In this document: piece by piece, positions 17,318-27,303 of the stretch
How positions within the stretch are numbered: position 1 is the stretch's first letter
Layout of the letters: each line of letters opens with the position of its first letter
Assembly: GCA_030725715.1 (NCBI GenBank)
Contig: JANRFG010000018.1
Span: 152,485-216,484 of the forward strand
Reading direction: 5' to 3'
From: Opitutales bacterium
GTDB lineage: Bacteria; Verrucomicrobiota; Verrucomicrobiia; Opitutales; UBA953
DNA length: 64,000 bases
The notes under the pieces: model-generated
Seen by the model: the letters and a program-made list of their open reading frames with translations, nothing else
What the model was told of the DNA's origin: nothing
The model's database searches: none
Position numbers and translations under genes: made by a program

Positions 17318-19762
17318 ATGACCGAGAAGAAGAAATCCGAAGCCAAGAAGCCCGCGACCACGCAGCGTTTCAGCGACGTGGCCAAGGAGCTCGGCATCGA
17401 GGTCAAGGCGCTGCTCGCCCTCGTCGGCCAGTTCGTGGTCGCCCGTCCCGACTTCAAGGACTACGTCTTCACCGACGGCAAGAAGCCCGCGGCCTCGAGC
17501 AACTTCGGCAAGATCTACCGCGAGGAGTTCATGGCGTTCGTCGCCGACAAGCTCCCGAAGAAGGCCGAGCCCGCCCCGGAACCCGTCCAGCCCGCCGCCG
17601 CAGCCCCCAAGGCCCCGGAGCCGGCCAAGCCCGCCCCGGCCAAGCCCGCCCCGGCCGCGCCCGTCGCCCCGGTCGCCAAGCCCGGCACGCCGCCTCCGGT
17701 GAGCCTGCCGCCGCGCCCGACCATCGTGGCCACCCCGCCGCCCGCCGCGCGCCCGCCGGTCACCCCCGTCATCCCGCGTCCGACCATCGCGCCTACGCCG
17801 TCCAAGGCCGACCTGCCGCCCGTCGTCATCAGCAGCACGCCGCCGCCCATCCCGGCGCGTCCGGCCAACGTGCCTCCCGTCGTCCGCCCGCCGGTCGCTC
17901 CCATCGTCAACCGTCCGGCCGCGACGAGCAGCCAGGCCGCGCCCGGCAGCAAGGGCGCCATCACCGTCCGCCCGCCGATCGTCGTGCGTGACTTCGCGAT
18001 CGCGCTCAACCTCAAGCCCTTCCAGGTCATCGGCAACCTGATGGAACTCAACAAGGTCGTCAGCGTCTCCTCCGTCATCGAGGAAGCCGACGCCCGCAAG
18101 GTCGCCGAACGCCACGGTTACACGCTGGAGATCCGCCACCGCGGCGAAGGCGTGCAGCCCGTCAAGAAGGTCGAGAAGCCTTCCGAAGACGATCCGGCGC
18201 TCATGACCCCGCGTCCGCCCGTCGTCTGCGTGCTCGGCCACGTCGACCACGGCAAGACCACCCTCCTCGACTTCTTCCGCAAGACCAACGTCGTCTCGGG
18301 CGAAGCCGGCGGCATCACCCAGCACATCGGCGCCTACTCCGTCGCCTACCAGGGCGAGAAGCCCGAGTACAAGGGCAAGACCGTCACCTTCCTCGACACC
18401 CCCGGCCACGCGGCCTTCGCCAAGATGCGCGAACGCGGCGCTTCGGTGACCGACGTCGCCGTGCTCGTCGTGGCGGCGGACGACGGCTTCATGCCGCAGA
18501 CCGAGGAAGCCCTCAAGTTCGCGCAGAAGCACGCCAGCGCCATCGTGGCCGCGATCAACAAGGTCGACGCCAAGGGCGCGAACCTCGACCACGTGAAGCA
18601 GCAGATGCAGCAGCGCAACATCACCCCGGAAGACTGGGGGGGCGAGACCATCACCAGCCCCGTGTCGGCGCTCAAGGGCACCGGCATGACCGAGCTCCTC
18701 GAGTCCATCCTGCTCCAGGCCGAGGTCCTCGACCTCAAGGCGAACGCGAAGTGCCCCGCCCAGGGCGTCGTCATCGAATCCCAGATGGAGACCGGCCGCG
18801 GCCCGACCGCCACCGTCATCGTCCAGAAGGGCACCCTCAAGCCCGGCGACTCGTTCGTCTGCGGCGAGACCTGGTGCAAGGTGCGCGCGCTCATGGATGA
18901 GCGTGGCAACCGCATGCCCTCCGCCGCTCCCGGCGCTCCGGCGCTCGTGCTCGGTTGGGACGCCGTCCCGGCTCCCGGCACCAAGTTCAAGACCGTCAAG
19001 AACGACCGCGAAGCCCGCGAACTCGCCGAAGAAGCCGCCCTCGCCGCCCGCAAGGCCGCCGAGGCCGTGCAGCAGGCGCCGAACACCGGGGCTCGCCCCG
19101 GCATGTCGGACCTCGAGCGCCTCATGGCCGCCCTCGCCCAGGACAAGGAGAAGATCCTCCGCGTCCTGCTCAAGGCGGACGTCAACGGCACGCTCGAAGC
19201 CCTCGAAGGCTGTCTGCGCGACATCAAGTCCGCCAAGGTCCGCCTCGAAGTCGTCGGCGGTTCCGTCGGCCCCGTGACCCAGGGCGACGTCGCCCTGGCC
19301 GAAGCCTCCAAGGCCCTCATCGTCGCCTTCGACACCAAGCTCGAGAACGGCGTCCAGCCGCAGCTCAAGCGCACCGGCGTCCGCCTCATCACCCATGACA
19401 TCATCTACGAGCTCATCACGCTCGTGAAGGACGCCATGACCGAACTCCTGGACCCCGAGGTCCGCGAGAACAAGCTCGGCGCCGCCGAAGTGCGCGCCGT
19501 CTTCCCCCTCGGCAAGGAGCACAAGGTCGCCGGTTGCATGGTCACCGAAGGCCTCATCCGCCGCGCCGCCAAGGCGCGCGTGGTCCGCGGCGGCAAGATC
19601 ATCCACAACGGCCCGGTCGAGACCCTGCGCCGCTTCAAGGACGACGCCTCCGAGGTCAAAGCCGGCTTCGAGTGCGGCATCAAGCTCGGCGGCTACGACG
19701 AGTACCAGCCCGGCGACATCATCGAAGCCGTCGAGCTGGTCCAGACGCGTCCGAGCCTCTAA
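17318..19762 (+). CDS. infB: Translation initiation factor IF-2
   Basis: GTPase that places initiator tRNA on the 30S subunit. In the 814 residues an N-terminal IF2_N-like module ([21 protein letters not shown]) is followed by a Pro/Ala-rich linker (about 80-210), a second IF2_N segment, then the G domain with GHVDHGKTT at 307-315, DTPGHAAF and NKVD. Domains II, III and C2 follow to the C-terminal [15 protein letters not shown]. The linker is low complexity and probably disordered. It starts 42 nt after nusA and ends 5 nt before rbfA. Confidence 0.97.
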   Translation: MTEKKKSEAKKPATTQRFSDVAKELGIEVKALLALVGQFVVARPDFKDYVFTDGKKPAASSNFGKIYREEFMAFVADKLPKKAEPAPEPVQPAAAAPKAPEPAKPAPAKPAPAAPVAPVAKPGTPPPVSLPPRPTIVATPPPAARPPVTPVIPRPTIAPTPSKADLPPVVISSTPPPIPARPANVPPVVRPPVAPIVNRPAATSSQAAPGSKGAITVRPPIVVRDFAIALNLKPFQVIGNLMELNKVVSVSSVIEEADARKVAERHGYTLEIRHRGEGVQPVKKVEKPSEDDPALMTPRPPVVCVLGHVDHGKTTLLDFFRKTNVVSGEAGGITQHIGAYSVAYQGEKPEYKGKTVTFLDTPGHAAFAKMRERGASVTDVAVLVVAADDGFMPQTEEALKFAQKHASAIVAAINKVDAKGANLDHVKQQMQQRNITPEDWGGETITSPVSALKGTGMTELLESILLQAEVLDLKANAKCPAQGVVIESQMETGRGPTATVIVQKGTLKPGDSFVCGETWCKVRALMDERGNRMPSAAPGAPALVLGWDAVPAPGTKFKTVKNDREARELAEEAALAARKAAEAVQQAPNTGARPGMSDLERLMAALAQDKEKILRVLLKADVNGTLEALEGCLRDIKSAKVRLEVVGGSVGPVTQGDVALAEASKALIVAFDTKLENGVQPQLKRTGVRLITHDIIYELITLVKDAMTELLDPEVRENKLGAAEVRAVFPLGKEHKVAGCMVTEGLIRRAAKARVVRGGKIIHNGPVETLRRFKDDASEVKAGFECGIKLGGYDEYQPGDIIEAVELVQTRPSL

Positions 19763-19767
19763 GCCTC

Positions 19768-20136
19768 ATGTCCCAACGCCAGCTCCGGGTCGCCGAACTC
19801 ATCCAGCGAGAGGTCTCCTCCGCGCTGCGTCAGTCCTGGCCGACCGAAGCCGCGCTGATCACGATCACCGTCGCGAGCGTCGCCCCCGACCTCCGCCAGT
19901 GCCGCATCGGCTACGCCGTCTCGGGCGACGACGCGGAGCGCAAGAAGGCCCGCGCCTTCCTGAAGCGCGTGCGCACGGAACTGCGCGCCACCGTCGGCGG
20001 CTTCCTGCAGATGAAGCACACGCCGGACCTCCTCTTCACCGAGGATGACATCACCGGCGGCGTGGCGCGCGTGCAGGCCCTGCTGGACGACATGGCCCGC
20101 AAGGACCGCGCGGCCAATCCGCCCAAGGCCGACTAG
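19768..20136 (+). CDS. rbfA: Ribosome-binding factor A
   Basis: KH-like factor that binds the 30S subunit during 16S rRNA maturation. The 122 residues begin MSQRQLRVAELIQREVSSAL and contain VASVAPDLRQCRIGYAV and the KHTPDLLFTEDD segment typical of RbfA. It directly follows infB, as in many bacteria. Its TAG stop interlocks with the stop of mcsB on the other strand (4-bp convergent overlap). Confidence 0.95.
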   Translation: MSQRQLRVAELIQREVSSALRQSWPTEAALITITVASVAPDLRQCRIGYAVSGDDAERKKARAFLKRVRTELRATVGGFLQMKHTPDLLFTEDDITGGVARVQALLDDMARKDRAANPPKAD

Positions 20137-21206
20137 GCCGTCGGCGGAACGACCTCCGGGAAGTCCTTCAACGCTTCGCGGACCACCGCGGCGCGGCGCC
20201 GGTCACGTCCGTCGCTGTCGAGCTCCTGCCCGGCGCGCGCCTGCACGTGGGCGGGCTGGCCTTCGATCATCAGGCGGTCGACGAGATGGCGGCGCTCCTC
20301 CGGCAGGCAGCCCAGGTCGCAGGCGAGCCGCAGGTGCGAAAGCATGTTCATCGCCTCCGAGCTGGTGAGCAGGCGGGCCGAACGCAGCACGCCGAGCGAA
20401 CGGGCGAGGCGGTCGACGAACTTCTCGCCTTCCTCCTGCGCGAGCCTGCGGCGCGCGTTCCACTCCTGCTCGACGACGTGCTTGATCCAGCCGCCGAGGT
20501 GCCTGAGGATCGCGTCTTCGGAGAGGCCGAGGGTCTGCTGGTTGGAGATCTGGAAGACGTTGCCGGCGGCTTCGGTGCCCTCCCCCAGCCAGCCGCGGAC
20601 GGCGAGGCCGTCCTGATTGAGCGCGCGCGTGACCTTGTCCATGTGGCCGGCCAGGCAGAGCCCGGGCAGGTGGACCATCGCGGACGCGCGCAGGCCCGTG
20701 CCGACGTTCGTGGGACAGGCCGTGAGGTAGCCGAGGCGGTCCGAGAAGGCCATCTTGAGCACGCCGCCGAGGGCGTCGTCGAGCTGTTCGGCGATGTGCC
20801 AGGTGCCGCGGAGATGCCAGCCGGCCTTGACGACCTGGATGCGCAGGTGGTCCTCTTCGTTGACCATGACGGAGCAGGTCTGGTCGCGGCTGATGACGGC
20901 GGCGCCGCTCTTGCCGGCGGCGAGTTCCTTCGAGACCAGGTGTCGTTCGACGAGCACCGCGCGGTCGCGGTCGCCCAGCTCGCCCATGCGGACGACGTGC
21001 CCGCGGCGGAACTTCGGCAGGCCCTCGAGCGCGACGACGCAACGGTCGGAGGTCTCCTTGCGTTGCGGGAGCTTGGCCCAGCCGGGGAAAGGCAGCCCCT
21101 CGAGATTGCGCGCGAGGCGGATGCGCGTGCTCAGCACGACGGCCTGCTGGCCGCCGAGGAGGTGGGTGAGTTCGCTTTCGGCGGCGAGGATGTCTTCGAC
21201 GGACAT
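20133..21206 (-). CDS. mcsB: Protein arginine kinase McsB
   Basis: Phosphagen-kinase-like enzyme that phosphorylates arginines on proteins; in Bacillus this marks them for ClpCP. The 357 residues include STRIRLARNLEGLPFP near the start, SVMVNEEDHLRIQ with catalytic-loop acids, CPTNVGTGLRAS for nucleotide binding, and a C-terminal GRDRRRA that matches the RDxxRA phospho-arginine-sensing motif of McsB. The phosphagen-specific N-terminal domain of creatine kinases is absent, as expected. The ATG at 21206 lies 2 nt after the mcsA stop. Confidence 0.93.
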   Translation of the reverse strand: MSVEDILAAESELTHLLGGQQAVVLSTRIRLARNLEGLPFPGWAKLPQRKETSDRCVVALEGLPKFRRGHVVRMGELGDRDRAVLVERHLVSKELAAGKSGAAVISRDQTCSVMVNEEDHLRIQVVKAGWHLRGTWHIAEQLDDALGGVLKMAFSDRLGYLTACPTNVGTGLRASAMVHLPGLCLAGHMDKVTRALNQDGLAVRGWLGEGTEAAGNVFQISNQQTLGLSEDAILRHLGGWIKHVVEQEWNARRRLAQEEGEKFVDRLARSLGVLRSARLLTSSEAMNMLSHLRLACDLGCLPEERRHLVDRLMIEGQPAHVQARAGQELDSDGRDRRRAAVVREALKDFPEVVPPTA

Positions 21207-21208
21207 GG

Positions 21209-21688
21209 TCAGGAGGCGAGCTGGCGCTCGAGGGCGGCGATCTCGTCGCGCAGGCGCGCGGCGGCTTCGAAGTCTTCGCCGGTGACGGCGGCGGTCATCT
21301 CGAGCCGGGCCGCGTCGAGGCGACGACGGAGCTGGGCGACCGGCACCACGCCGGCGGGCGCGCGGCCGACGTGGGCGGCCTCGTGCTGGACCTTGAGGAG
21401 CAGTCCGTCGAGGGCCTCCCCGAAGGTCTCCCAGCAGGCCGGGCAGCCGAGCCGGCCCCGCTTGCGGAGATCGAGATCGGTGAAGCCGCACTGCGGGCAG
21501 GTGAGGCTCGGGGCGGGCGTCGCGGCCGCCAGCGCGTCGGCCAGCTGGAAGACGGCCGGGTCGGTGGCCCCGCCCTTCTGGGCGCAGGCTTCGCAGAGAT
21601 GGACCTTGGTGACCTTCCCGTGGACGACCTGGGAGAGGTGGACCGTGGCGGCCTCCTCGCACAGTGAGCACTGGATCGGCTTGGACAT
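21209..21688 (-). CDS. mcsA: McsB activator McsA (zinc-finger, UVR domain)
   Basis: Adaptor that activates McsB. The 159-residue protein opens with a CxxC pair (CSLCEE), then CEACA, CPQCGF and CPACWE, giving eight cysteines for two zinc sites. After an Ala-rich linker, a C-terminal UVR helix pair (AVTGEDFEAAARLRDEIAALE) matches the UVR motif that contacts McsB, UvrB or ClpC. The order mcsA-mcsB is as in Firmicutes, but no ctsR regulator or clpC is adjacent; clpC is 9 kb away. Confidence 0.9.
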   Translation of the reverse strand: MSKPIQCSLCEEAATVHLSQVVHGKVTKVHLCEACAQKGGATDPAVFQLADALAAATPAPSLTCPQCGFTDLDLRKRGRLGCPACWETFGEALDGLLLKVQHEAAHVGRAPAGVVPVAQLRRRLDAARLEMTAAVTGEDFEAAARLRDEIAALERQLAS

Positions 21689-21786
21689 CGGCCTTCAGAC
21701 AATCCCGCCTCGGCCAATTGGCAAGGGCAAGCGGGGAGCGGAGTTTGACTTCGGGGGCGTCGGACGCTTGATGGGAAGGACGTCAG

Positions 21787-23028
21787 ATGTCCTCCAAGCC
21801 CCGCATCGTCATCACCGGCCTCGGCCTCACCGCCCCCAACGGGAACTCGCTGGGCGAGTTCCGGGCCAACCTGCTCGCCGGCAAGGCCCGCATCGCCGTC
21901 ATCGACGTCCGGCACATGGGCCGCCACCCGGCGGGGGTCTGCGATTTCGACGCCACCAAGTGGCAGAAGCGGAAGGAAATCCGCAACGGCACCCGTGTCG
22001 GCTCGATCTCCATCTTCTGCGCCCGCGAAGCCCTGGGCGACTCCGGGCTCGACTGGGACAAGGTCGACAAATCCCGCGTCGGCGTCTACCTCGGCATCAC
22101 CGAGCACGGCAACGTCGAGACCGAGAACGAGATTCATAACATCTCCCAGTTCGGCAACGACACCAAGTACTGGACGCACCATCACAACCCCCGGACGGTG
22201 GCGAACAACCCGGCGGGCGAGGTCACGATGAACATGGGCATCACCGGGCCGCACTATACGATCGGCGCCGCCTGCGCCGCGGGCAACGCCGGCCTCATCC
22301 AGGCCGCGCAGATGCTCCAGCTCGGCGAGGTCGACGTGGCCTTCGCCGGCGGCGTCTCCGAATCCATCCACACCTTCGGCATCTTCGCCGGCTTCAAGAA
22401 CCAAGGAGCGCTCGGCGCCCATGAGGACCCGACCAAGGCCTCCCGTCCCTTCGACAAGAACCGTAACGGCATCGTCATCTCCGAAGGCGGCGCCATCTAC
22501 GTGCTCGAGCGCCTCGACGACGCCCTGGCCCGCGGGGCCCGCATCATCGCCGAGATCGCCGGCTGGTGCATCAACTCCGACGCGACCGACGCCGTCCTGC
22601 CCAACCCCGAACGCCAGACCGAGTGCGTCCGCATGGCCCTCCAGCGGGCCGGCATGAAGCCCCAGGACATCCACATCGTCTCCACCCACGCCACCGCCAC
22701 CGCCCTGGGCGACGTCCAGGAGTGCACCGCCCTGCGGACCGTCTTCACCGACTGCCCGGAGACCCGCATCAACAACACCAAGAGCTTCATCGGGCACTGC
22801 ATGGGGGCCGCCGGGGCCCTGGAACTGGCGGGCAACCTGCCCTCCTTCCACGACCACTGGGTCCACCCGACCATCAATATCGACGAATTAGACCCCGAAT
22901 GCGCGCTTCCGGGGCTCGTCATCAACCAGCCGGTCAAAGTCGACCGGGTGGACGCCATCCTGAACAACTCCTTCGGCATGCTGGGCATCAACTCCGCCCT
23001 GATCGTCAAGAAATATGGGGTTGCCTGA
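21787..23028 (+). CDS. Beta-ketoacyl-ACP synthase (FabF-type ketosynthase)
   Basis: Condensing enzyme of the KAS I/II fold with the Cys-His-His triad: C163 in GAACAAGNAG, H301 in STHATATALGD and H337 in NTKSFIGHCMGAAG. The 413-residue length matches FabF. The DNA reads GGAAGGA 6 nt before the ATG, a good Shine-Dalgarno sequence. The ACP gene follows within 34 nt, so this KS probably has a dedicated carrier protein. A HHHNPRTVANNPAGE stretch replaces the more usual FabF wording, so it may serve a specialised acyl product and not bulk fatty-acid synthesis. Confidence 0.88.
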   Translation: MSSKPRIVITGLGLTAPNGNSLGEFRANLLAGKARIAVIDVRHMGRHPAGVCDFDATKWQKRKEIRNGTRVGSISIFCAREALGDSGLDWDKVDKSRVGVYLGITEHGNVETENEIHNISQFGNDTKYWTHHHNPRTVANNPAGEVTMNMGITGPHYTIGAACAAGNAGLIQAAQMLQLGEVDVAFAGGVSESIHTFGIFAGFKNQGALGAHEDPTKASRPFDKNRNGIVISEGGAIYVLERLDDALARGARIIAEIAGWCINSDATDAVLPNPERQTECVRMALQRAGMKPQDIHIVSTHATATALGDVQECTALRTVFTDCPETRINNTKSFIGHCMGAAGALELAGNLPSFHDHWVHPTINIDELDPECALPGLVINQPVKVDRVDAILNNSFGMLGINSALIVKKYGVA

Positions 23029-23062
23029 CCCGGTTTGGACGTTTGAAACAAACCCTGAAAAC

Positions 23063-23320
23063 ATGACCAAGGACGACATCAAGCAGGTGGTTCTCGACAT
23101 CATCGCCGACATCGCGCCGGACGAGGACCTGGCCGCCGTCAAACCGGAAGTCCGGCTCCGCGACCAGCTGTCCCTCGATTCGATGGACTTCCTGGACATC
23201 GTCATGGAGCTCCGCAAGAAGCACGGCATCGAAGTGCCTGAGGCCGATTACGTCCAGTTGGCGTCCCTCGACTCCTGCGCCGAGTACCTCCACCCGAAGT
23301 TCGAGGCCAAGGGCAAGTAA
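23063..23320 (+). CDS. Acyl carrier protein
   Basis: An 85-residue acidic carrier protein. S40 in LSLDSMDFLD is the expected phosphopantetheine attachment site; DSM is found where FAS-type AcpP has DSL. Helices III and IV are present (VMELRKKHGIEVPEADY). A frame that stays open upstream runs into the ketosynthase gene, so the ATG at 23063 is preferred. It is paired with the ketosynthase and ends just before an intrinsic terminator, making a two-gene unit. Confidence 0.9.
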   Translation: MTKDDIKQVVLDIIADIAPDEDLAAVKPEVRLRDQLSLDSMDFLDIVMELRKKHGIEVPEADYVQLASLDSCAEYLHPKFEAKGK

Positions 23321-23342
23321 GGTCCTGACCTGAGCCCCCTCC

Positions 23343-23365
23343 AGACCGCCTTCCGGCGGTCTTTT
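23343..23365 (+). terminator. Intrinsic terminator after the ACP gene
   Basis: AGACCGCC, loop TTCC, GGCGGTCT forms an 8-bp stem followed by TTTT, 23 nt after the ACP stop. Confidence 0.8.
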
Positions 23366-23409
23366 GCTTGGCACGGGACGACCCCTCCGCCGCCCGCGTC
23401 GTTCTTGAT

Positions 23410-23438
23410 TTGCCGACCCGGCGTCCGCTCCCTACGCT
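23410..23438 (+). promoter_or_regulatory. Predicted leaderless promoter of the 23446 gene
   Basis: TTGCCG (23410-23415), 17 nt, TACGCT (23433-23438) and then exactly 7 nt to the GTG start codon at 23446. The expected transcription start coincides with the start codon. Confidence 0.45.
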
Positions 23439-23445
23439 TCCTGCC

Positions 23446-24420
23446 GTGCCCCTCTTCCGCCGCTTCCTCTTCGCCGCGCTCTCCTTGGGCGTCCTGCCCA
23501 CCTTCGCCGAGACCGTGCAGCTCCGCCGGACCGGCAACGCCACCGTCATCGCGTTCGAATACATCACGCAGGATGAGACGACCATCATGGTCAAGCGCCT
23601 GGACGCCGACACGGTCCTGACCTACCGCTGGGAAGACCTCGACCAGGATTGGATCAAGCGCAACAACCCGAAGCTGTGGGCCGAACGCGAGCTGATGCTC
23701 GACCTGGAAAAGCCCGAGAAGAAGATGGCGGCCAAGGAGGATGAAGACCCCTTCGCGCAGCCGACCGTGGCCACCGACGCCAAGTCGCTCGTCAGGAACC
23801 TCCTCGTCTCGATGCAGGACGGACTGAAGGGCATGTCCCTCACGGCCAACCGCGTCGAAATCGTCTGCAATGAATTCAAGCTCGAAGAAAACCTGTTCTG
23901 GCTGGGGTTCGATGACCTGAAACGCGCCAGCCTGCTCTCGGGCAAGCCTGACACCGCCCCGCGCGCGGAAGCGGCGGCCGACGACGTCCCGACGGGCAGC
24001 AACAAGACCAAGGTCAAAGGCAAGACCGTGACCAAGGCCAAGGCCCGCACGCCGGAAAGCCTGGCCGCGGAAGCCGCCGCCATGAAGGACTTCGAAACCG
24101 ACGCCCGGCCCTACAACGCCCTCGGCTACCTCCGCACGCTCTCGGAGGGCGGTACCAAGGGAAAGCCGACCTGGATGATGCTGCGCCGCTCGACCGCCGA
24201 CCGCGAGACCATGAAGTCCATGATGCTGCAGTATGCCGCCCAGGCCGAGGTCCTGGCGGAGAAGCCCGAGGGCAAGGCCAGCAAGACGGAGCTCCTCGTG
24301 CTCAAGAAGGCCCTCGAGAACTGCGCCGAATCGATCGGCCGGGTGACCCGCGAGTATAATGCCGTGGAAGCCCGGCTGCAGTCGGACTGCCGCACGGTGC
24401 TGACGCTGGCCCTGCGCTGA
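23446..24420 (+). CDS. Secreted protein of unknown function
   Basis: The GTG at 23446 begins a signal peptide (VPLFRRFLFAALSLGVLPTFAE), giving a 324-residue exported protein. The rest is charged and helical, with a Lys-rich linker near residues 185-215 (NKTKVKGKTVTKAKART) and a C-terminal helical part rich in Met, Glu and Lys. No catalytic motif or known domain was recognised. The start was chosen because the upstream part is proline-rich non-coding-like sequence holding a promoter. The gene stands alone between two terminators. Confidence 0.7.
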   Translation: MPLFRRFLFAALSLGVLPTFAETVQLRRTGNATVIAFEYITQDETTIMVKRLDADTVLTYRWEDLDQDWIKRNNPKLWAERELMLDLEKPEKKMAAKEDEDPFAQPTVATDAKSLVRNLLVSMQDGLKGMSLTANRVEIVCNEFKLEENLFWLGFDDLKRASLLSGKPDTAPRAEAAADDVPTGSNKTKVKGKTVTKAKARTPESLAAEAAAMKDFETDARPYNALGYLRTLSEGGTKGKPTWMMLRRSTADRETMKSMMLQYAAQAEVLAEKPEGKASKTELLVLKKALENCAESIGRVTREYNAVEARLQSDCRTVLTLALR

Positions 24421-24442
24421 GCCGGCCGACCCATCAAAGAGT

Positions 24443-24475
24443 CCGGCCGCCTTCCCTGAGGAAGACGGCCGGTTT
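24443..24475. terminator. Hairpin terminator between the 23446 gene and tRNA-Ala
   Basis: CCGGCCG at 24443-24449 pairs with CGGCCGG at 24466-24472, extended inside by CTTCC/GGAAG. The T-run after it is short (TTT). It separates two convergent transcription units and could serve both. Confidence 0.55.
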
Positions 24476-24478
24476 GAA

Positions 24479-24554
<76 letters not shown>

Positions 24555-24570
24555 GTTAAATGGGAAGGGG

Positions 24571-24599
24571 AACAAAGATGAGCCCACGCGGAGGGTCAA
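24571..24599 (-). promoter_or_regulatory. Predicted tRNA-Ala promoter
   Basis: TTGACC (24599-24594), 17 nt, TTTGTT (24576-24571) on the minus strand. Transcription would begin about 10 nt before the tRNA. Confidence 0.4.
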
Positions 24600-24664
24600 C
24601 GCTTTTTTCCCGCCCCGCCGAGTCTCTGGTTGCCAATAGCCTTGGGGTGCTTTGCCTTCCCTTC

Positions 24665-25339
24665 GTGGAAGCGTCCGAAAACCAGCCAGAATCCGCCGAA
24701 CCAGGCACCGAAGCCCGTTCGAACACCCAAGGCGGCCGCGGCCAAGGGGGCATCCGCATCGAGAAAGACTTCATCGAGTCCCTCCCCGTCGGCGAATGGA
24801 CCGGCCCGATCGAGCTGATCGAGTCCGAGAAGGACGCCGAAAAAGCCATCGCCTCGCTCGCCCGTGACCGCGTCCTGGGCTTCGACACCGAGACCAAGCC
24901 CTCCCACACGCGCGGGGAATATAACCTGCCTTCGATCCTGCAGCTGGCCGGCCAGCACCACATCTTCGTCTTCCGCCTCGATCACTGCGGCGGCATCCCC
25001 CTCGCCTTCCCTGTCCTGTGCAACGACCGCCAGGCCAAGGTCGGCGTCGCCGTCCGCGACGACGTGAAGAACCTCCGCGCCCGCGCTCCCTTCGAGGACC
25101 GGGCGTTCATCGACATCGCCGACCACACGAAGAAGACCGGTCTGGTGAATACCGGCTTACAGGCCCTCGCCGCCCACTTCCTGCGTCTGCAGATGAAGAA
25201 GTCGAAGAAGGTCCAGACGTCCAACTGGGCCAAGCCGCTCGACGAACGTCAGATCCAGTACGCCGCCAATGACGCCTGGTTCAGCCGCGAGCTGTTCCTC
25301 AAGCTCGAGCAGGACGGCCTGATCCCTAAGTTCGAATGA
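24665..25339 (+). CDS. 3'-5' exonuclease domain protein (RNase D / DEDDy type)
   Basis: A single DEDDy exonuclease domain, probably acting on the 3' ends of RNA or DNA. Catalytic motifs are FDTETKP (Exo I, D and E), VRDDVKNL (Exo II) and YAANDAW (Exo III, Tyr and Asp four apart). There is no HRDC domain, so it is shorter than RNase D and closer to small plant/bacterial 3'-5' exonucleases. The GTG at 24665 is preferred over ATGs at 24560 and 24578, whose intervening DNA is T-rich and overlaps the tRNA promoter; the true start is not certain. Its stop overlaps the next gene by ATGA. Confidence 0.85.
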   Translation: MEASENQPESAEPGTEARSNTQGGRGQGGIRIEKDFIESLPVGEWTGPIELIESEKDAEKAIASLARDRVLGFDTETKPSHTRGEYNLPSILQLAGQHHIFVFRLDHCGGIPLAFPVLCNDRQAKVGVAVRDDVKNLRARAPFEDRAFIDIADHTKKTGLVNTGLQALAAHFLRLQMKKSKKVQTSNWAKPLDERQIQYAANDAWFSRELFLKLEQDGLIPKFE

Positions 25340-25695
25340 ACCCGGAAGCCGCCCGCGCCGCCGACGCGCTGGGGCTCGACGCCACCCGCCGGCATGTCTT
25401 CCTCTGCGTGAAGTCCTCCGGGCAGGCCTGCTGCGGAGGAGAGCTCGCGACGAAATCGTGGGAGCACCTGAAGACGCGCCTGAAGCAGCTCGGCCTCTCC
25501 GAACACGGCGGCATCCAGCGCACCAAGGCCGACTGCCTGCGTGTGTGCGTGGCCGGCCCCGTCGCCGTGGTCTATCCGGAAGGCGTCTGGTATGGCCACT
25601 GCACGCCCGAGAACCTCGACCGGATCATCGCCGAGCACCTCGTCGGCGGTACGGTCGTGGCGGACCTCCGGATCGCCGGGCCTACTTCGTCTTAG
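25336..25695 (+). CDS. 2Fe-2S thioredoxin-like ferredoxin
   Basis: The 119-residue protein has the cysteine pattern of thioredoxin-fold 2Fe-2S ferredoxins: C24 and C32/C33 in the first half, C67 and C71 in [11 protein letters not shown]. The C-terminal segment [25 protein letters not shown] is typical of the small (2Fe-2S) ferredoxin family of cyanobacteria and proteobacteria. Its redox partner is unknown. It is coupled to the exonuclease gene by a 4-bp overlap and overlaps the convergent FAD gene by 14 bp. Confidence 0.88.
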   Translation: MNPEAARAADALGLDATRRHVFLCVKSSGQACCGGELATKSWEHLKTRLKQLGLSEHGGIQRTKADCLRVCVAGPVAVVYPEGVWYGHCTPENLDRIIAEHLVGGTVVADLRIAGPTSS

Positions 25696-27292
25696 TCTCT
25701 TTCTTCTTCGGAAGGTCCACCTTCTGCGCGAGCGCGCGAAGCTTGGGGTAGAGAGCTTCGTAGGGCACGTCCTGGACGGCCGAACCGGATTTGACCGCCA
25801 TGGAAGCCGCGACGCCCGCCGACTCGCCAAGGATCATCCAGACGGGCTCCATGCGGATAGAGGTCATGGCGATGTGGCTGGCGGAGACGCAGACAGGGAC
25901 GAGCAGGTTCGTGCATTGGGCCTTCTTGGGGACGATCGAGCGGTAAGGAATCCGATAGATGCCGCGGTGCTCGTCCTCGAGGTAGAGCATGGAATAATAG
26001 CCGCCCATCAGGGCGACCTGACCGTCGAGCGCGACGGTGGCGTAAGGCCATTCATCGACGCCATAAGAGGCCAGGCCAACCGAGTCGGCGGGACTGGTCC
26101 GTCCTTCCAGGTCTTTTTGGGTGACGACGTAGTCGGAGACCATGCGGCGGGACTCGCGGACGTAGAGCTGGTGCGGATAACCCCTCGTGTCATCGAAGGC
26201 GCCTTTCTCCAGCCCGGCGCTCAGCGCGATCTCCTTCTGCTTCGCAGGGACGCTGGGGTCGGTGCGCAGGAAGTGCGTCATGCCCCGGACGAAGTCCTGC
26301 TGCTCCTTCCAGATCCGGGCGCGGGTCGCGTAATCGCCGTCCGCGTAGCCGGCGTTATGACCGTAGTTCGTGGGCGCGAACAGCGCGCGCGCGAGGTTGC
26401 CTGCCCCGCCGGAATAGACGCGTCCGCCGCTCACCTCCCAGCCGTCGACCTTGCCGCGCATCACGCGTCCGGAAAGGATGTCCACGCCCTGCTGGAAAGC
26501 CCGGCGATAGAGTTCGAACTGCTTCGGATCGTAATGCGGCGGCGGCTCGATCGGCAGGCTCTCTCCCTTGAAGACGAAGCGCCAGCGGAAGCCATAGCCC
26601 ATCGTGAGCTTGTCCGCCTCGCCGACCAAGGCGACCGGCGTCGCCTGCAGGCCGGGCAGCAGGCCGCTCTGCGGTTCGCCGGCTTTGACGTAAGGGTCGA
26701 TGGCGTAGACGGACATCGGCGGCTGTGCCCCGGCCAGGCTCTCGTCGTAGGTCGACTTCGCTTCGCGGCCGTAGGCGTAGGCGACCCCGGCTCGGGCCAT
26801 CAGGTCGCCTTCGTAGGAGCAATCGATGAAGACCTTGGCCTTGATGACGCGCGCCATGGCCTTCGTCGGCTTCTCCGGAGGGCAGCCGTATTCGTCGAAC
26901 GGGGCGAAATCCAGGTCCACATAGCGGATCGACCCGTCGACCTTCAGCGCCGCCCCGACCCGATGCTCGAAGAGCACCGTGACGCCGGCGGACTTGAGCA
27001 TCTCCGCGAAGACCTTCCGGTACTGGGCGTCGTTGAAGTCCTGCTTCAGTATCGGCCGCGTCGAGCCGCTGACCGCCTCCTCCCGGCCCCAATCGATGTG
27101 CATCAGGCCACCGCCCGTCATGCCGCCCAACCAGCGGCTCGGCTCGACCACGATGACTTTGGCTCCCTCCTTCGCGGCGGCGCAGGCCGCCATCACGCCG
27201 CTGGCGTTACCTCCGTAGACGCAGACGTCATAGATGTCGGCGGCGCTCAGGGACGATAGGCAGAGAAAGAAGCCGGTAAGAAAGCGCGACAT
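25682..27292 (-). CDS. Secreted FAD-dependent oxidoreductase
   Basis: A 536-residue protein with a signal peptide ([20 protein letters not shown]) followed at once by the FAD-binding [20 protein letters not shown] and [13 protein letters not shown] middle [18 protein letters not shown] motif and a C-terminal [12 protein letters not shown] are those of the FAD_oxidored family that is abundant in Planctomycetes and Verrucomicrobia. Substrates in this family are largely unknown, possibly carbohydrate-linked. The ATG at 27292 is preferred because it starts the signal peptide and lies 11 nt after a strong promoter. The gene seems monocistronic. Confidence 0.85.
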   Translation of the reverse strand: MSRFLTGFFLCLSSLSAADIYDVCVYGGNASGVMAACAAAKEGAKVIVVEPSRWLGGMTGGGLMHIDWGREEAVSGSTRPILKQDFNDAQYRKVFAEMLKSAGVTVLFEHRVGAALKVDGSIRYVDLDFAPFDEYGCPPEKPTKAMARVIKAKVFIDCSYEGDLMARAGVAYAYGREAKSTYDESLAGAQPPMSVYAIDPYVKAGEPQSGLLPGLQATPVALVGEADKLTMGYGFRWRFVFKGESLPIEPPPHYDPKQFELYRRAFQQGVDILSGRVMRGKVDGWEVSGGRVYSGGAGNLARALFAPTNYGHNAGYADGDYATRARIWKEQQDFVRGMTHFLRTDPSVPAKQKEIALSAGLEKGAFDDTRGYPHQLYVRESRRMVSDYVVTQKDLEGRTSPADSVGLASYGVDEWPYATVALDGQVALMGGYYSMLYLEDEHRGIYRIPYRSIVPKKAQCTNLLVPVCVSASHIAMTSIRMEPVWMILGESAGVAASMAVKSGSAVQDVPYEALYPKLRALAQKVDLPKKKETKTK

Positions 27293-27303
27293 GGGGTTGG
27301 CCT

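Noticed and set aside
15998-19606. 1202-codon open frame antisense to nusA and infB
   Set aside because: Same explanation: residues reflect the complement of GC-rich codons, and the plus strand holds two intact core genes.
21745-21773. TTGACT-17-TTGATG as the ketosynthase promoter
   Set aside because: The -10 is poor, and the implied start would fall on the strong Shine-Dalgarno sequence before the ATG. A leadered message from further upstream is more likely.
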